Assembly: GCF_004138285.1 (NCBI RefSeq) | Contig: NZ_SCFN01000012.1 | Coordinates: 62,001-126,000, forward strand | From: Gottfriedia acidiceleris | Lineage (GTDB): Bacteria > Bacillota > Bacilli > Bacillales > Bacillaceae_G | Direction: 5' to 3' | Length of the DNA: 64,000 nucleotides | Part shown: in pieces, positions 28,948 through 36,880 of the stretch | Numbering within the stretch: position 1 is the first letter of the stretch | Layout: the number at the start of each line of letters is the position of its first letter | The notes under the pieces: model-generated | What the model was told of the DNA's origin: nothing | What the model saw: only the letters and a program-made list of their open reading frames with translations | Database searches by the model: none | Position numbers and translations under genes: made by a program

Positions 28948-30096
28948 TTGAATAATCATTATGATGTAATTATTGTTGGAGCGGGCTCTATGGGAATGGC
29001 AGCAGGATACTACTTATCAAAAGGAAATCAAAATACATTATTAATAGATTCTTTTGATCCACCTCATAGCTTAGGTAGCCACCATGGCGATACTAGAATC
29101 ATTCGTCATGCATATGGAGAAAGTAGAGAATACGTGCCGCTAGCATTGCGAGCACAACAATTATGGGAAGAACTAGAACAATTGTCTGGAAAACAATTAT
29201 TCTCGAGAACAGGCGTTTTATGTGCTGGTGCACCTGGCTCGACTTTTACTAATGAAGTAATAAATAGTGCAAAAGAATTTTCGTTGCCGCTAGAAATAAT
29301 AAATAGTGAAGAGATTAATGCAAGATGGCCGGGCTTACGTTTACCTGAAGGATTTATTGGTTGTTTAGAAACGTCTTCCGGAATTCTTTTTAGTGAAGAA
29401 TGTATTCGAGCGTATAGAGAACTATATATCCAGAAAGGAAATAGTCTTAAAACAAACTCGCCTGTTATAGATGTTGAAGTAGGTACTAATAAGACACTAG
29501 TTCGTACAGAGAATGCTGTTTACACAGCAGATAAACTTGTAGTATGTGCAGGAGCTTGGTCTGGTAAAATTCTTGAAAAGACTGGTATTTATATACCTGT
29601 AAAACCTATACGTAAAACAGTTGCTTGGTTTGAATGTGATCATCAGCTATATGATTCGAGTTCGCTACCGGCATTTACAATCGATCTAATTGATCGACAT
29701 TATTACGGCTTTCCAAGTCTGCATAATAGCGGACTGAAAATTGGTCGACATGATGGAGGACAAATTGTCGATCCGAATCAATTTAATCGAGAATTTGGAG
29801 AGTTCATAGAAGATGAAACGGACCTGAGAAATTTCTTAAGCGAGTATATGCCACTTGCAAATGGTAGATTAGTAAAAGGTAAAACATGCTTATATACAAT
29901 GACTCCGGACGAGCATTTCATTATTGATCAGCATCCAGAATACAAAAATTTAATCATTGCCACTGGTTTCTCTGGACATGGCTTTAAGTTTGCAAGTGTT
30001 GTAGGTGAGATTATTGCAGACCTAGTAACAAATCAGAAATCTGCTTTTGATTTGAGTATGTTTTCATTAAATCGTTTTTTAAGCAAGAGATTGTAA
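28948..30096 (+). CDS. SoxA/SolA-type FAD-dependent amine oxidase (monomeric sarcosine / N-methyltryptophan oxidase family)
   Basis: A 382-aa flavoenzyme that oxidises secondary amines such as sarcosine or N-methyl amino acids. N-terminal FAD dinucleotide fold 'VIIVGAGSMGMAAGYYL'. Characteristic 'LGSHHGDTRIIRHAYGE'. The covalent-flavin Cys lies in 'KGKTCLYTMTPDEHF', and 'GFSGHGFKFA' follows. TTG start with AAGGAG 8 nt upstream. Single gene. The exact amine substrate cannot be told. Confidence 0.85.
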   Translation: MNNHYDVIIVGAGSMGMAAGYYLSKGNQNTLLIDSFDPPHSLGSHHGDTRIIRHAYGESREYVPLALRAQQLWEELEQLSGKQLFSRTGVLCAGAPGSTFTNEVINSAKEFSLPLEIINSEEINARWPGLRLPEGFIGCLETSSGILFSEECIRAYRELYIQKGNSLKTNSPVIDVEVGTNKTLVRTENAVYTADKLVVCAGAWSGKILEKTGIYIPVKPIRKTVAWFECDHQLYDSSSLPAFTIDLIDRHYYGFPSLHNSGLKIGRHDGGQIVDPNQFNREFGEFIEDETDLRNFLSEYMPLANGRLVKGKTCLYTMTPDEHFIIDQHPEYKNLIIATGFSGHGFKFASVVGEIIADLVTNQKSAFDLSMFSLNRFLSKRL

Positions 30097-30373
30097 ATTT
30101 TTGGAGTACAAATAAAAATGTTCAAACTGCAAATAAGCCTACGAATCATGTAGAAAAGGTGTGAATGGATCAAAAAATAGAAGGAATAACAGTAAAACAG
30201 ATTGAGATACAGTCTAATCTATAGAAAATCGATTAAATATAAAAATACTTCTAAATTAATGTTGAAAAAATGGTTCGAAAATTATATCACTAAAGTTCAT
30301 CGTTTATACGAAGTTCACATTGTGTTCGTCTTTCCCGATGTTGAGTATGTTAGATTGATTATGATAGATTTCT

Positions 30374-30408
30374 GAGAGATAGCCAATAAGCTATCTCTTA
30401 TTCTTTTA
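30374..30408 (+). terminator. Stand-alone terminator in a long intergenic region
   Basis: GAGATAGC/GCTATCTC form an 8-bp stem around CAATAA, followed by a T-rich stretch. It is 280 bp beyond the nearest upstream stop codon, so it may end a small RNA. Just upstream CATCG...CGATG (30299-30342) encloses ACGAA...TTCGT. Confidence 0.6.
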
Positions 30409-30555
30409 AATTCTTTTCCACTTACCTTCATCATTCTCATAAATCCTTCATCCCCTGCACTTAATATTTCAGCAATATTGTGCTAGTAATCCGAAACTTT
30501 ATCTAGAGATAATTTAAAGAGTAATAATTATAATTTATTAAAAATACTGAAAATT

Positions 30556-30570
30556 TTGGAAGCGCTTTAG
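30556..30570 (+). promoter_or_regulatory. cre-like (CcpA) site
   Basis: TTGGAAGCGCTTTAG has the palindromic core AAGCGCTT and the 5' half of the catabolite-responsive element consensus; the last two positions deviate. It lies about 85 bp before the MFS start codon, consistent with carbon catabolite control of this catabolic-looking operon. Confidence 0.5.
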
Positions 30571-30653
30571 GAACGGTTTAGTAAGTAGTTATTTTAATAC
30601 TTACTATTTTTTACAATTTATTTTATCTGAAAAATCAAAAAGGGGGTATTCTT

Positions 30654-32018
30654 TTGAAGGAAAAAAAATTTATGATGGATGATGCACCGCTTAATAAATT
30701 CCATATTCGGATTACGACACTTACTTTTGGATCAAATTTTTCGGATGGTTATGCTTTAGGAATTATAGGCATGGCACTTTCACTCCTAGGTCCACAGATG
30801 AAATTAAATTCTGTATGGGAAGGATTAATCGGTAGTTCCGCATTAATCGGACTTTTTTTCGGTAGTTTGTTTCTTGGCGGATTATCAGATCGCATTGGTA
30901 GGCAAAAAATCTATTTAGCAAACTTTGTTATTATTACAATCGCATCTGCCCTGCAGTTTTTTGTTCACGACCCATATACGCTTTTTGCATTAAGGATTTT
31001 AATCGGTATTGCACTTGGAGGAGATTATGCTGTAGGGTCTACTTTACTAGCTGAGTTTGCACCTAGAAAGTATAGAGGTATGTTATTATCTTCATTAAAC
31101 GTTTTATGGACAGTTGGATATGTTGCTTCAAATCTAGTTGGTTATTATTTAGAAAAAACAGGGCCAGACGCATGGCGTTGGATGTTAGTGAGTGCAGCAA
31201 TTCCTGGTCTAGTTGTTTTGCTTTTACGTTTTGGAACACCTGAGTCTCCACGCTGGTTATTAAAGATGGGCCGTGTTGAAGAAGCACGTGCTATTGTAAG
31301 AAAGTATATTGGTGAAAATGCTGTAATGGATGAATCAGTGGATAATTCTAAACATGCATACAAGGTTAGAGATTTATTCAATAAGCAGCTTTGGAAACGT
31401 ACAACATTCGGATCACTTTTTTATATGTGTCAGGTTGTTCCATATTTCGCAATCTATACATTCCTACCAACTATTTTAAGTAAATTGGGATTTGAAGAAA
31501 CATTTGGTGTAGACATAGTTCTAAACCTGTTCCTTCTGGTAGGAGCGTTAGCGGGTGTATGGTGTACTGAAAAGTTAACTCGTAGAGGTTTTACTATTAA
31601 TACATTTATTATTTTAACGATTTCATTATTCGCATTAACAGTTTTACCACAAGGTCTACATACAATTGCAATTATTGTGTTTGCAATCTTTACATTTGTA
31701 ATGTCGGCGGCTTCTAATTTAACATTAGTGTATCCTGCTGAACTATTTCCAACCGAGGTTCGTGGAACTGGAGTTGGTTTGACAACAGCAGTTAGTCGAA
31801 TTGGCTCAGCTATTGGAACATTCCTTTTACCGATAAGCGTTAGCTCAATGGGGATGGCACCTTCTATGATTGGAATGTCTATTATTCTATTCATCGGTAC
31901 AATTGTTTCGATCGCTTGGGCTCCAGAAACAAAATCACTTTCATTAAATGAAGCTAGCAATCCGTTACTTGAAGAGGATCAGCCTGAGCCAAATCAACAA
32001 TCCGTTTCAAGTCACTAA
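30654..32018 (+). CDS. MFS transporter (metabolite:H+ symporter / sugar-porter-like)
   Basis: A 454-aa, 12-helix MFS protein. The A-motif is 'GGLSDRIGRQKI', followed by 'GIALGGDYAVGSTLLAEF' and 'PAELFPTEVRGTG', typical of the metabolite:H+ symporter group that includes aromatic acid and niacin transporters. TTG start behind AAAGGGGG. It lies 31 bp before the lyase-like gene, in one operon, so it probably imports the substrate of that protein. A cre-like site is upstream. Confidence 0.8.
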   Translation: MKEKKFMMDDAPLNKFHIRITTLTFGSNFSDGYALGIIGMALSLLGPQMKLNSVWEGLIGSSALIGLFFGSLFLGGLSDRIGRQKIYLANFVIITIASALQFFVHDPYTLFALRILIGIALGGDYAVGSTLLAEFAPRKYRGMLLSSLNVLWTVGYVASNLVGYYLEKTGPDAWRWMLVSAAIPGLVVLLLRFGTPESPRWLLKMGRVEEARAIVRKYIGENAVMDESVDNSKHAYKVRDLFNKQLWKRTTFGSLFYMCQVVPYFAIYTFLPTILSKLGFEETFGVDIVLNLFLLVGALAGVWCTEKLTRRGFTINTFIILTISLFALTVLPQGLHTIAIIVFAIFTFVMSAASNLTLVYPAELFPTEVRGTGVGLTTAVSRIGSAIGTFLLPISVSSMGMAPSMIGMSIILFIGTIVSIAWAPETKSLSLNEASNPLLEEDQPEPNQQSVSSH

Positions 32019-32049
32019 CTTAAGATAGTTCAAAGTAAGAGGTGTTTTG

Positions 32050-33609
32050 ATGACCAAGAACGATTTTATTCATCCAAAAAATATTAAAGAGGTTATTCTT
32101 GGAGACCATGAGTTATCAATTAATGAAGTAATTGCTGTTGCAAGATATGGTGCAAAAGTATCATTTACAGAAAACTATTATCTTAGAATAAATATGTCTC
32201 GTAATTTAATTGAAAAGTTTCTTGAAGAAGAAAGAGCGGTTTATGGGGTAACTACAGGATTTGGAAGCAATGTAACCGAAGTGATTTCAAAGGAAGATGC
32301 TCATACACTTCAACGAAATATTGTTCGTTCTCATGCTGTTTCTGTGGGTGAACCACTTGAGAAAGAAGTGGTAAGAGCCATTCAATTAATGGTTTTAAAT
32401 AATATAGGTAAAGGTTATTCAGGCGTTAGAATAGAAGTGTTAGATCTAATAGCTGCCATACTTAATCATGATATATTGCCGTTTGTACCTGGTGAGGGAT
32501 CTGTAGCATATTTATCACCTGAGGCTCATATGGCGCTAGTGTTAATGGGCGAGGGAAAAGCTTGGTATAAGGATGAGTTATTAAGCGGCCACGAAGCATT
32601 GGAGCGGGCTGGACTAAAGTCAGTGACCTTCGAGTGTAAAGAAGGACTAGCACTATTAAGCGGTACTACATCTGTAACAGCATTCGCTATACTTTCGATA
32701 TATAATGCAATTCAAGCCGTTAAAACAGCGGATGTCACTGGTGCTATGTCATTAGAAGCACTAAAGGGAACGATAAAAGCCTTAGATCCTCGTCTGCACT
32801 CGGTAAAAAAACATGTGGAACAAGCAAAGACAGCTAGAATCGTTTCAAAAATACTAGATGGAAGTGAGATTGCCGAACAGTATAAAGACTATCGATTACA
32901 AGATGCACTAAGTCTTAGATGTATACCGCAAGTTCATGGAGCAGTTAAAAAGGTATTTAAAAATGCATTGGAAAATATTCAAAATGAAATGAAGTCTTCA
33001 AGTGATAATCCGATTATATGGCCAGAGGAAGAAGACGGGCTTGCATTAATGGGTGGAAATTTTGATGCTTCCTATGTGGGGATTGATGCAGACACTATTT
33101 GTATAGGTATGGCAAACTTAGCAAAAATAACAGAACGTCGTATTGATCGATTAGTAAATTATCATGTAAGTGAGCTTCCTAGTTTCTTAGTTGTCGATCC
33201 TGGTTTAAATAGCGGATATATGATTCCACAATATACTGCGGCAGGATTACTCAATGAAATAAGGGTTCTGTCGCATCCAGCAACGATTGATAATACATCT
33301 ACATGTGCAAATCAAGAGGATGTTGTTAGCTTTGCTTATTTTGCTGCTAGGAAAGCTTATCAGATTTCAAAAAAACTTGAACATATAGTAGCAATCGAAC
33401 TAATGGTTGCCACTCAAGCACTAGAATTCCATGATTCACTAAAACCATCACCGGTAACAGCAAGTGTACATCAGTTAATTAGAAATCAAGTTCCAGCAGT
33501 TGAAGAGGATCGCTATTTTTATCATGATATTGAAACAATACGTAATCAAATTCATGATGGAGACATTGTTAAACTTGTTGAAGAGAAAATAGGCGCTATG
33601 GAATTATGA
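32050..33609 (+). CDS. Histidine/aromatic ammonia-lyase-fold protein lacking the MIO motif
   Basis: A 519-aa protein with the full HAL/PAL/TAL fold. Conserved blocks are 'VYGVTTGFG' (Tyr65), 'GKGYSGVR', 'LRCIPQVHG' (Arg290), 'SSDNPI', 'DPGLNSGYMIPQYTAA' and 'TCANQED' (Glu423). The usual 'GSVGASGDLAPLAH' reads 'GSVAYLSPEAH' (residues 150-160), so the Ala-Ser-Gly that forms the MIO cofactor is gone. The essential Asn of 'LLNGTQ' is Ser204 ('LLSGTT'), and the Tyr of 'YSLRC' is Leu287. It is therefore unlikely to be a classic ammonia-lyase and should not be called hutH. The gene is intact, with an SD (AGAGGTG) and ATG at 32050 (TTG at 32047 also possible). It is followed by a terminator. Confidence 0.85.
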   Translation: MTKNDFIHPKNIKEVILGDHELSINEVIAVARYGAKVSFTENYYLRINMSRNLIEKFLEEERAVYGVTTGFGSNVTEVISKEDAHTLQRNIVRSHAVSVGEPLEKEVVRAIQLMVLNNIGKGYSGVRIEVLDLIAAILNHDILPFVPGEGSVAYLSPEAHMALVLMGEGKAWYKDELLSGHEALERAGLKSVTFECKEGLALLSGTTSVTAFAILSIYNAIQAVKTADVTGAMSLEALKGTIKALDPRLHSVKKHVEQAKTARIVSKILDGSEIAEQYKDYRLQDALSLRCIPQVHGAVKKVFKNALENIQNEMKSSSDNPIIWPEEEDGLALMGGNFDASYVGIDADTICIGMANLAKITERRIDRLVNYHVSELPSFLVVDPGLNSGYMIPQYTAAGLLNEIRVLSHPATIDNTSTCANQEDVVSFAYFAARKAYQISKKLEHIVAIELMVATQALEFHDSLKPSPVTASVHQLIRNQVPAVEEDRYFYHDIETIRNQIHDGDIVKLVEEKIGAMEL

Positions 33610-33618
33610 AATTTTTAA

Positions 33619-33659
33619 GGGAGCAGTTATACTCTAAGAGTACGACAGCTTCTTTTTTT
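33619..33659 (+). terminator. Terminator of the MFS/lyase-like operon
   Basis: Inner stem ACTC/GAGT around TAA, with outer pairs AGC/GCT and GT/AC, followed by CTTTTTTT. Confidence 0.75.
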
Positions 33660-33734
33660 ATGGATCAATCATTTTCGATACTACTACTAGATGTTCAACT
33701 AAGAAAAATCATAGGCTAAAAAGGAGATATTAAG

Positions 33735-34946
33735 ATGAATCGAAATGCTACTCAATCAGCTTTTTCAAATTTGTTACTCTCTGGTACGCTCGTCCATATA
33801 GGAACTTTTGATGAAGTTCAAAAAAGATGTGGCATTAATACTTATCCAAATGTTGTAATGGTGATTTCAATCGATCGCTATCCTGATTTAGCAGTAGAAA
33901 ACCCAATTCAGTGGAAAAAAGAAATTGGCCATGAACTAATAAATCAAATTGATCAGACGATCGGAGTTTCTTATTTATGGAACTGGGTAGAGGAAGGTGT
34001 GCTTGCACTTCTAATTGAGCTAGATCATAAAGATAGTGAAATCGAGTTCAATAAAAAGATTTATAGAATGGCAGAAGAAATTCAAAATTCATTGGATAGG
34101 GCTCAGATTACCGTTTCAATTGGAATAGGTAAAAAATATAGTGATCCTTATTTGTTATACCACTCTTTTGAAGAGGCTAGAAAGTCAATGTCAGGTCGTT
34201 TTTTTCAAGGGAACAAACTGATATTTCATAGTGGTATTAAACCAGTGGAAGAAAATACACTAAGAGCACTATCAACCGAGGATCGTATTGAATTATTAGC
34301 ACTTGTACGAATTGGTGATGAAGAAGGTGTAGTGAATCAATTAAAAAGTTTCCTCGAAAAGGTAGCAAATGCATGCCGATTAAATGAAGATGTATTTAAG
34401 ACTGAGGTAGTCGATTTAATTATGTTAATTTCTAGGGTTGTAGTAGAGTCAGGCGTGAATGCAACACTCATCATGTCAAAAAACGCTCAAATAATCCAGG
34501 AACTATATCATATTATTCGCTATGATAAATTTGTAAAAAAGGTTTGCGAATATGCTTACTGGCTAACGATTCAAATAGCCAATTCATTTAATAATCAGAT
34601 GACTCCTGTTATTCGTAAAGCAACTAAGTATATTCGAGAAAATCATCAAACTAGTATAACACTAGAAGAAATTGCTCAATATTGTTGCGTAAGTAAATAT
34701 CATTTCAGTCACCTTTTCAAAAAAGAAATTGGCACTAGTGTGATCGATTTTTTAAATAGAATAAGGATTGAAAAATCAATGTTTTATTTAGAAATGACTG
34801 ATTTAACCATGCAAGAAATTGCTACACGAATTGGTTTTCAAGATTCGAATTACTTTAGTCGTATATTTAAAAAATACATAAAAAATAGCCCTTCTGAATA
34901 TAGGGCTACTAAATATCCACATTTAAATTTAGTGTTAGAAAATTAA
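33735..34946 (+). CDS. AraC-family regulator with N-terminal GGDEF-like sensor domain
   Basis: A 403-aa regulator. The C-terminal 100 residues are a double helix-turn-helix of AraC type ('LEEIAQYCCVSKYHFSHLFKK', core 'CCVSKYHFSHLFKK', and 'EIATRIGFQDSNYFSRIFKK'). The N-terminal half has a degenerate GGDEF/PucR-like block ('ITVSIGIGKKYSDPYLLYHS') as found in YesN-type and CdaR-type regulators. There is no receiver domain. ATG behind AAAGGAG. It lies directly after the MFS and lyase-like genes, so it is their likely ligand-responsive activator. Confidence 0.82.
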   Translation: MNRNATQSAFSNLLLSGTLVHIGTFDEVQKRCGINTYPNVVMVISIDRYPDLAVENPIQWKKEIGHELINQIDQTIGVSYLWNWVEEGVLALLIELDHKDSEIEFNKKIYRMAEEIQNSLDRAQITVSIGIGKKYSDPYLLYHSFEEARKSMSGRFFQGNKLIFHSGIKPVEENTLRALSTEDRIELLALVRIGDEEGVVNQLKSFLEKVANACRLNEDVFKTEVVDLIMLISRVVVESGVNATLIMSKNAQIIQELYHIIRYDKFVKKVCEYAYWLTIQIANSFNNQMTPVIRKATKYIRENHQTSITLEEIAQYCCVSKYHFSHLFKKEIGTSVIDFLNRIRIEKSMFYLEMTDLTMQEIATRIGFQDSNYFSRIFKKYIKNSPSEYRATKYPHLNLVLEN

Positions 34947-35003
34947 AATTAGGATGCAGAGTTTAAGGTTAAGGAAATTGTTTTAATAAACTATTTTTTA
35001 CCC

Positions 35004-35777
35004 TTAATCCTGCCTTTCTAATCTTGTTGCATAAGGGTAAAGTGGATCTAATAATTGGAATTCATAAGTAATTCCGTCAACTTTACCTACCACTTTTTCA
35101 CTGTCATAAAGGTCCAACATGAAACCGGCCATTTCTTTTGCAGTATGATATTTTGGTAGAACGCCTTCAAATTTAATATTTTCTTCTAAATCATATGATA
35201 CTTTTGCAAATTCTGTTTCAGTTGCAGCTGGTGCTAATACTTTTGCTTGCATTTTTGCACCTTTCTCTTTTAATTCATGAGCTAGCCCTTCTGTAAAGGC
35301 ACTTACATAGAATTTAGTCGCACAATATGTGATGGCGTTACCAATAATTGTATATCCTCCACCAGATGAAACATTGATGACTTTCGTACCTTCGACTGTT
35401 GAATAATCGCGTACATATAGTGAAGTTAAAATCGTTAAAGCTTCAATATTCAAATTAAGCATACTTTCAATCTTTGCTAAATTTTGTTCACCAACTGAAG
35501 CGAAATTACCAAAGCCTGCATTATTAATCCAAGTTTCAATATCATATTCTTTAAGGTCTTCATATAATTTAAATGCATTTTTAACAACAGATAAATCTGC
35601 AGTTTTTATGACTACATCAAGATCTGTATTCAATTTAGCGATTTCTGATTTTAATTTTTCAAGTTCTTCCGTTCTACGAGCAACGATGACTAAATTTTTT
35701 CCACGTGCAGCAAACGCAAGAGCTGATTCATAACCAATTCCTGAACTAGCACCTGTAATGACAGTATATTTTTTCAT
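35004..35777 (-). CDS. Short-chain dehydrogenase/reductase (SDR)
   Basis: A 257-aa classical SDR. NAD(P) site 'TGASSGIG', 'NNAGFG', and a catalytic triad Ser in 'NVSSGGGY' with Tyr and Lys in 'YCATKFY'. ATG behind GGGAGGAA. It is divergent from a MerR regulator, and its promoter has the MerR-type 19-bp spacer with an inverted repeat. A role in aldehyde or electrophile stress is possible, but the substrate is not shown. Confidence 0.88.
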   Translation of the reverse strand: MKKYTVITGASSGIGYESALAFAARGKNLVIVARRTEELEKLKSEIAKLNTDLDVVIKTADLSVVKNAFKLYEDLKEYDIETWINNAGFGNFASVGEQNLAKIESMLNLNIEALTILTSLYVRDYSTVEGTKVINVSSGGGYTIIGNAITYCATKFYVSAFTEGLAHELKEKGAKMQAKVLAPAATETEFAKVSYDLEENIKFEGVLPKYHTAKEMAGFMLDLYDSEKVVGKVDGITYEFQLLDPLYPYATRLERQD

Positions 35778-35842
35778 CTAAATTCCTCCCAATAATTTGG
35801 TTTATACTAAAATTAAATTAATTGTGTAACAGTTACGGATTC

Positions 35843-35873
35843 ATTATACTGGTTAGAGTAAACTCTAAGTCAA
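35843..35873 (-). promoter_or_regulatory. MerR-type promoter and operator of the SDR gene
   Basis: On the minus strand, TTGACT (35873-35868) and TATAAT (35848-35843) are separated by 19 bp. The palindrome TTAGAGTAAACTCTAA (35853-35868, plus strand) fills the spacer. This over-long spacer with a dyad is the hallmark of MerR-activated promoters. The MerR gene lies 35 bp away on the other strand. Confidence 0.85.
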
Positions 35874-35908
35874 ACTGTTTTTATTTTTGACTCAAACTGG
35901 AGGTACTT

Positions 35909-36283
35909 ATGTATTTAATTGGTGAAGTCGCTCAGATGTTAGGAATAAGCACACATACATTACGCTATTATGAAAAAGAACATATCATTCTTCCTAATCG
36001 AAATGCAAATGGTGAAAGAATGTATTCTGAATCACACATTCAGTGGTTAAAATTTGTACTAAAGTTAAAAGAAACACAAATGCCAGTTAATAAGATTAAG
36101 GAGTATGCTCATTTATATACAGAAGGTGAGCACACATCTTTGGCTAGGTTGAATCTATTAGTTGAGCATAAACAGTCTATTGAACATCAGCTTAAAACAT
36201 TAGAAGAAACGAATAAAATGTTAGAGAATAAAATTAATTCTTATAAAGAGGTAATTCATAATAAAAACATAATCAATAAATAA
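35909..36283 (+). CDS. MerR-family transcriptional regulator
   Basis: A 124-aa regulator with an N-terminal MerR winged helix ('LIGEVAQMLGISTHTLRYYEKE', core 'GISTHTLRYYEKE') and a C-terminal coiled coil for dimerisation (about residues 75-115). There is no cysteine cluster, so it is of the AdhR/YhdM-like class rather than a metal sensor. ATG behind TGGAGG. It is divergent from the SDR it very likely activates. Confidence 0.88.
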   Translation: MYLIGEVAQMLGISTHTLRYYEKEHIILPNRNANGERMYSESHIQWLKFVLKLKETQMPVNKIKEYAHLYTEGEHTSLARLNLLVEHKQSIEHQLKTLEETNKMLENKINSYKEVIHNKNIINK

Positions 36284-36318
36284 AACCTTATTGGAGACTA
36301 TCCCAATAAGGTTTTTAT
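36282..36318. terminator. Bidirectional terminator
   Basis: AAAACCTTATTGG and CCAATAAGGTTTT form a perfect 13-bp stem between the convergent MerR and WGxxG genes. The T tract is on both sides. Confidence 0.93.
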
Positions 36319-36319
36319 T

Positions 36320-36808
36320 TTATTCAACTCTTTCTTTTTTTCTTAAACCCGCAAATCCTAATAATCCAAGAAGTCCAAGCCAGCCATAATTGAAATGGTT
36401 ATTATCGGTATTGTCAGTTGTATTTAAAGTGTTAGTAACAGGAGTAGGCGTTACACTTACATTTCGACGATAATAATTTCCATCATTATTAACAGGATTA
36501 TTTACTCCATTATTGTTATTTAACATGTCATTTGTTGTATTTTTTATATTATTTTTAGTATTATAATACCCTTCTTTAACCGTATTTTTTGTATCATAAT
36601 ACCCTTCTTTAACCGTGTTTTTCGTATTATTTACAACGTGGTTTGGATCATTAAAATCATTGTCAAAATCTCTTTTGATATGTTTACCATTATGATCATA
36701 GCTTGGTTCTAATTGTGTAGCGTCAGGTCCCGTTGAAGCAGCATGAACATTGGCTGAAATGATAAATGATAATGATACAGTGCATAATGTAAGACAAATT
36801 TTATTCAT
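36320..36808 (-). CDS. Small secreted protein with C-terminal WGxxG-type anchor
   Basis: A 162-aa protein. The signal peptide likely ends at 'ANVHA'. The mature part is rich in Asn, Asp and Thr. An 11-residue tandem repeat 'NTVKEGYYDTK'/'NTVKEGYYNTK' is followed by a decayed third copy. The C-terminus 'YGWLGLLGLLGFAGLRKKE' is a short hydrophobic segment plus basic tail of the WGxxGxxG type found in Bacillus surface proteins. ATG at 36808 behind AGAAGGAGGG is preferred over an upstream Met at 36871. Function unknown. Confidence 0.7.
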   Translation of the reverse strand: MNKICLTLCTVSLSFIISANVHAASTGPDATQLEPSYDHNGKHIKRDFDNDFNDPNHVVNNTKNTVKEGYYDTKNTVKEGYYNTKNNIKNTTNDMLNNNNGVNNPVNNDGNYYRRNVSVTPTPVTNTLNTTDNTDNNHFNYGWLGLLGLLGFAGLRKKERVE

Positions 36809-36880
36809 CTTTAACCCTCCTTCTTTATGCATTAATATTTTGTGCATCTTTAGAAGGAATATATGTGGCAAAAAAGTCCA

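Larger units (their letters stand above)
30097..30653. other. Long intergenic region before the MFS/lyase-like operon
   Basis: 557 bp without a gene. It contains a candidate structured RNA (about 30298-30400) ending in a terminator hairpin, and a cre-like site at 30556-30570. Otherwise it is AT-rich sequence with no reading frame of note. Confidence 0.6.

Noticed and set aside
31454-31960. 168-aa open frame on the minus strand
   Set aside because: Lies wholly inside the MFS gene; composition is that of an antisense frame.
32050-33609. Annotation as ordinary histidine ammonia-lyase (hutH)
   Set aside because: The MIO tripeptide and two catalytic residues are missing, and no other hut gene is nearby.
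36320-36400. LPXTG sortase signal in the secreted protein
   Set aside because: The C-terminus has a hydrophobic segment and basic tail but no LPXTG; WGxxG type is the better fit.
36540-36630. CRISPR-like repeat
   Set aside because: The repeats are a coding 33-bp tandem repeat without spacers.
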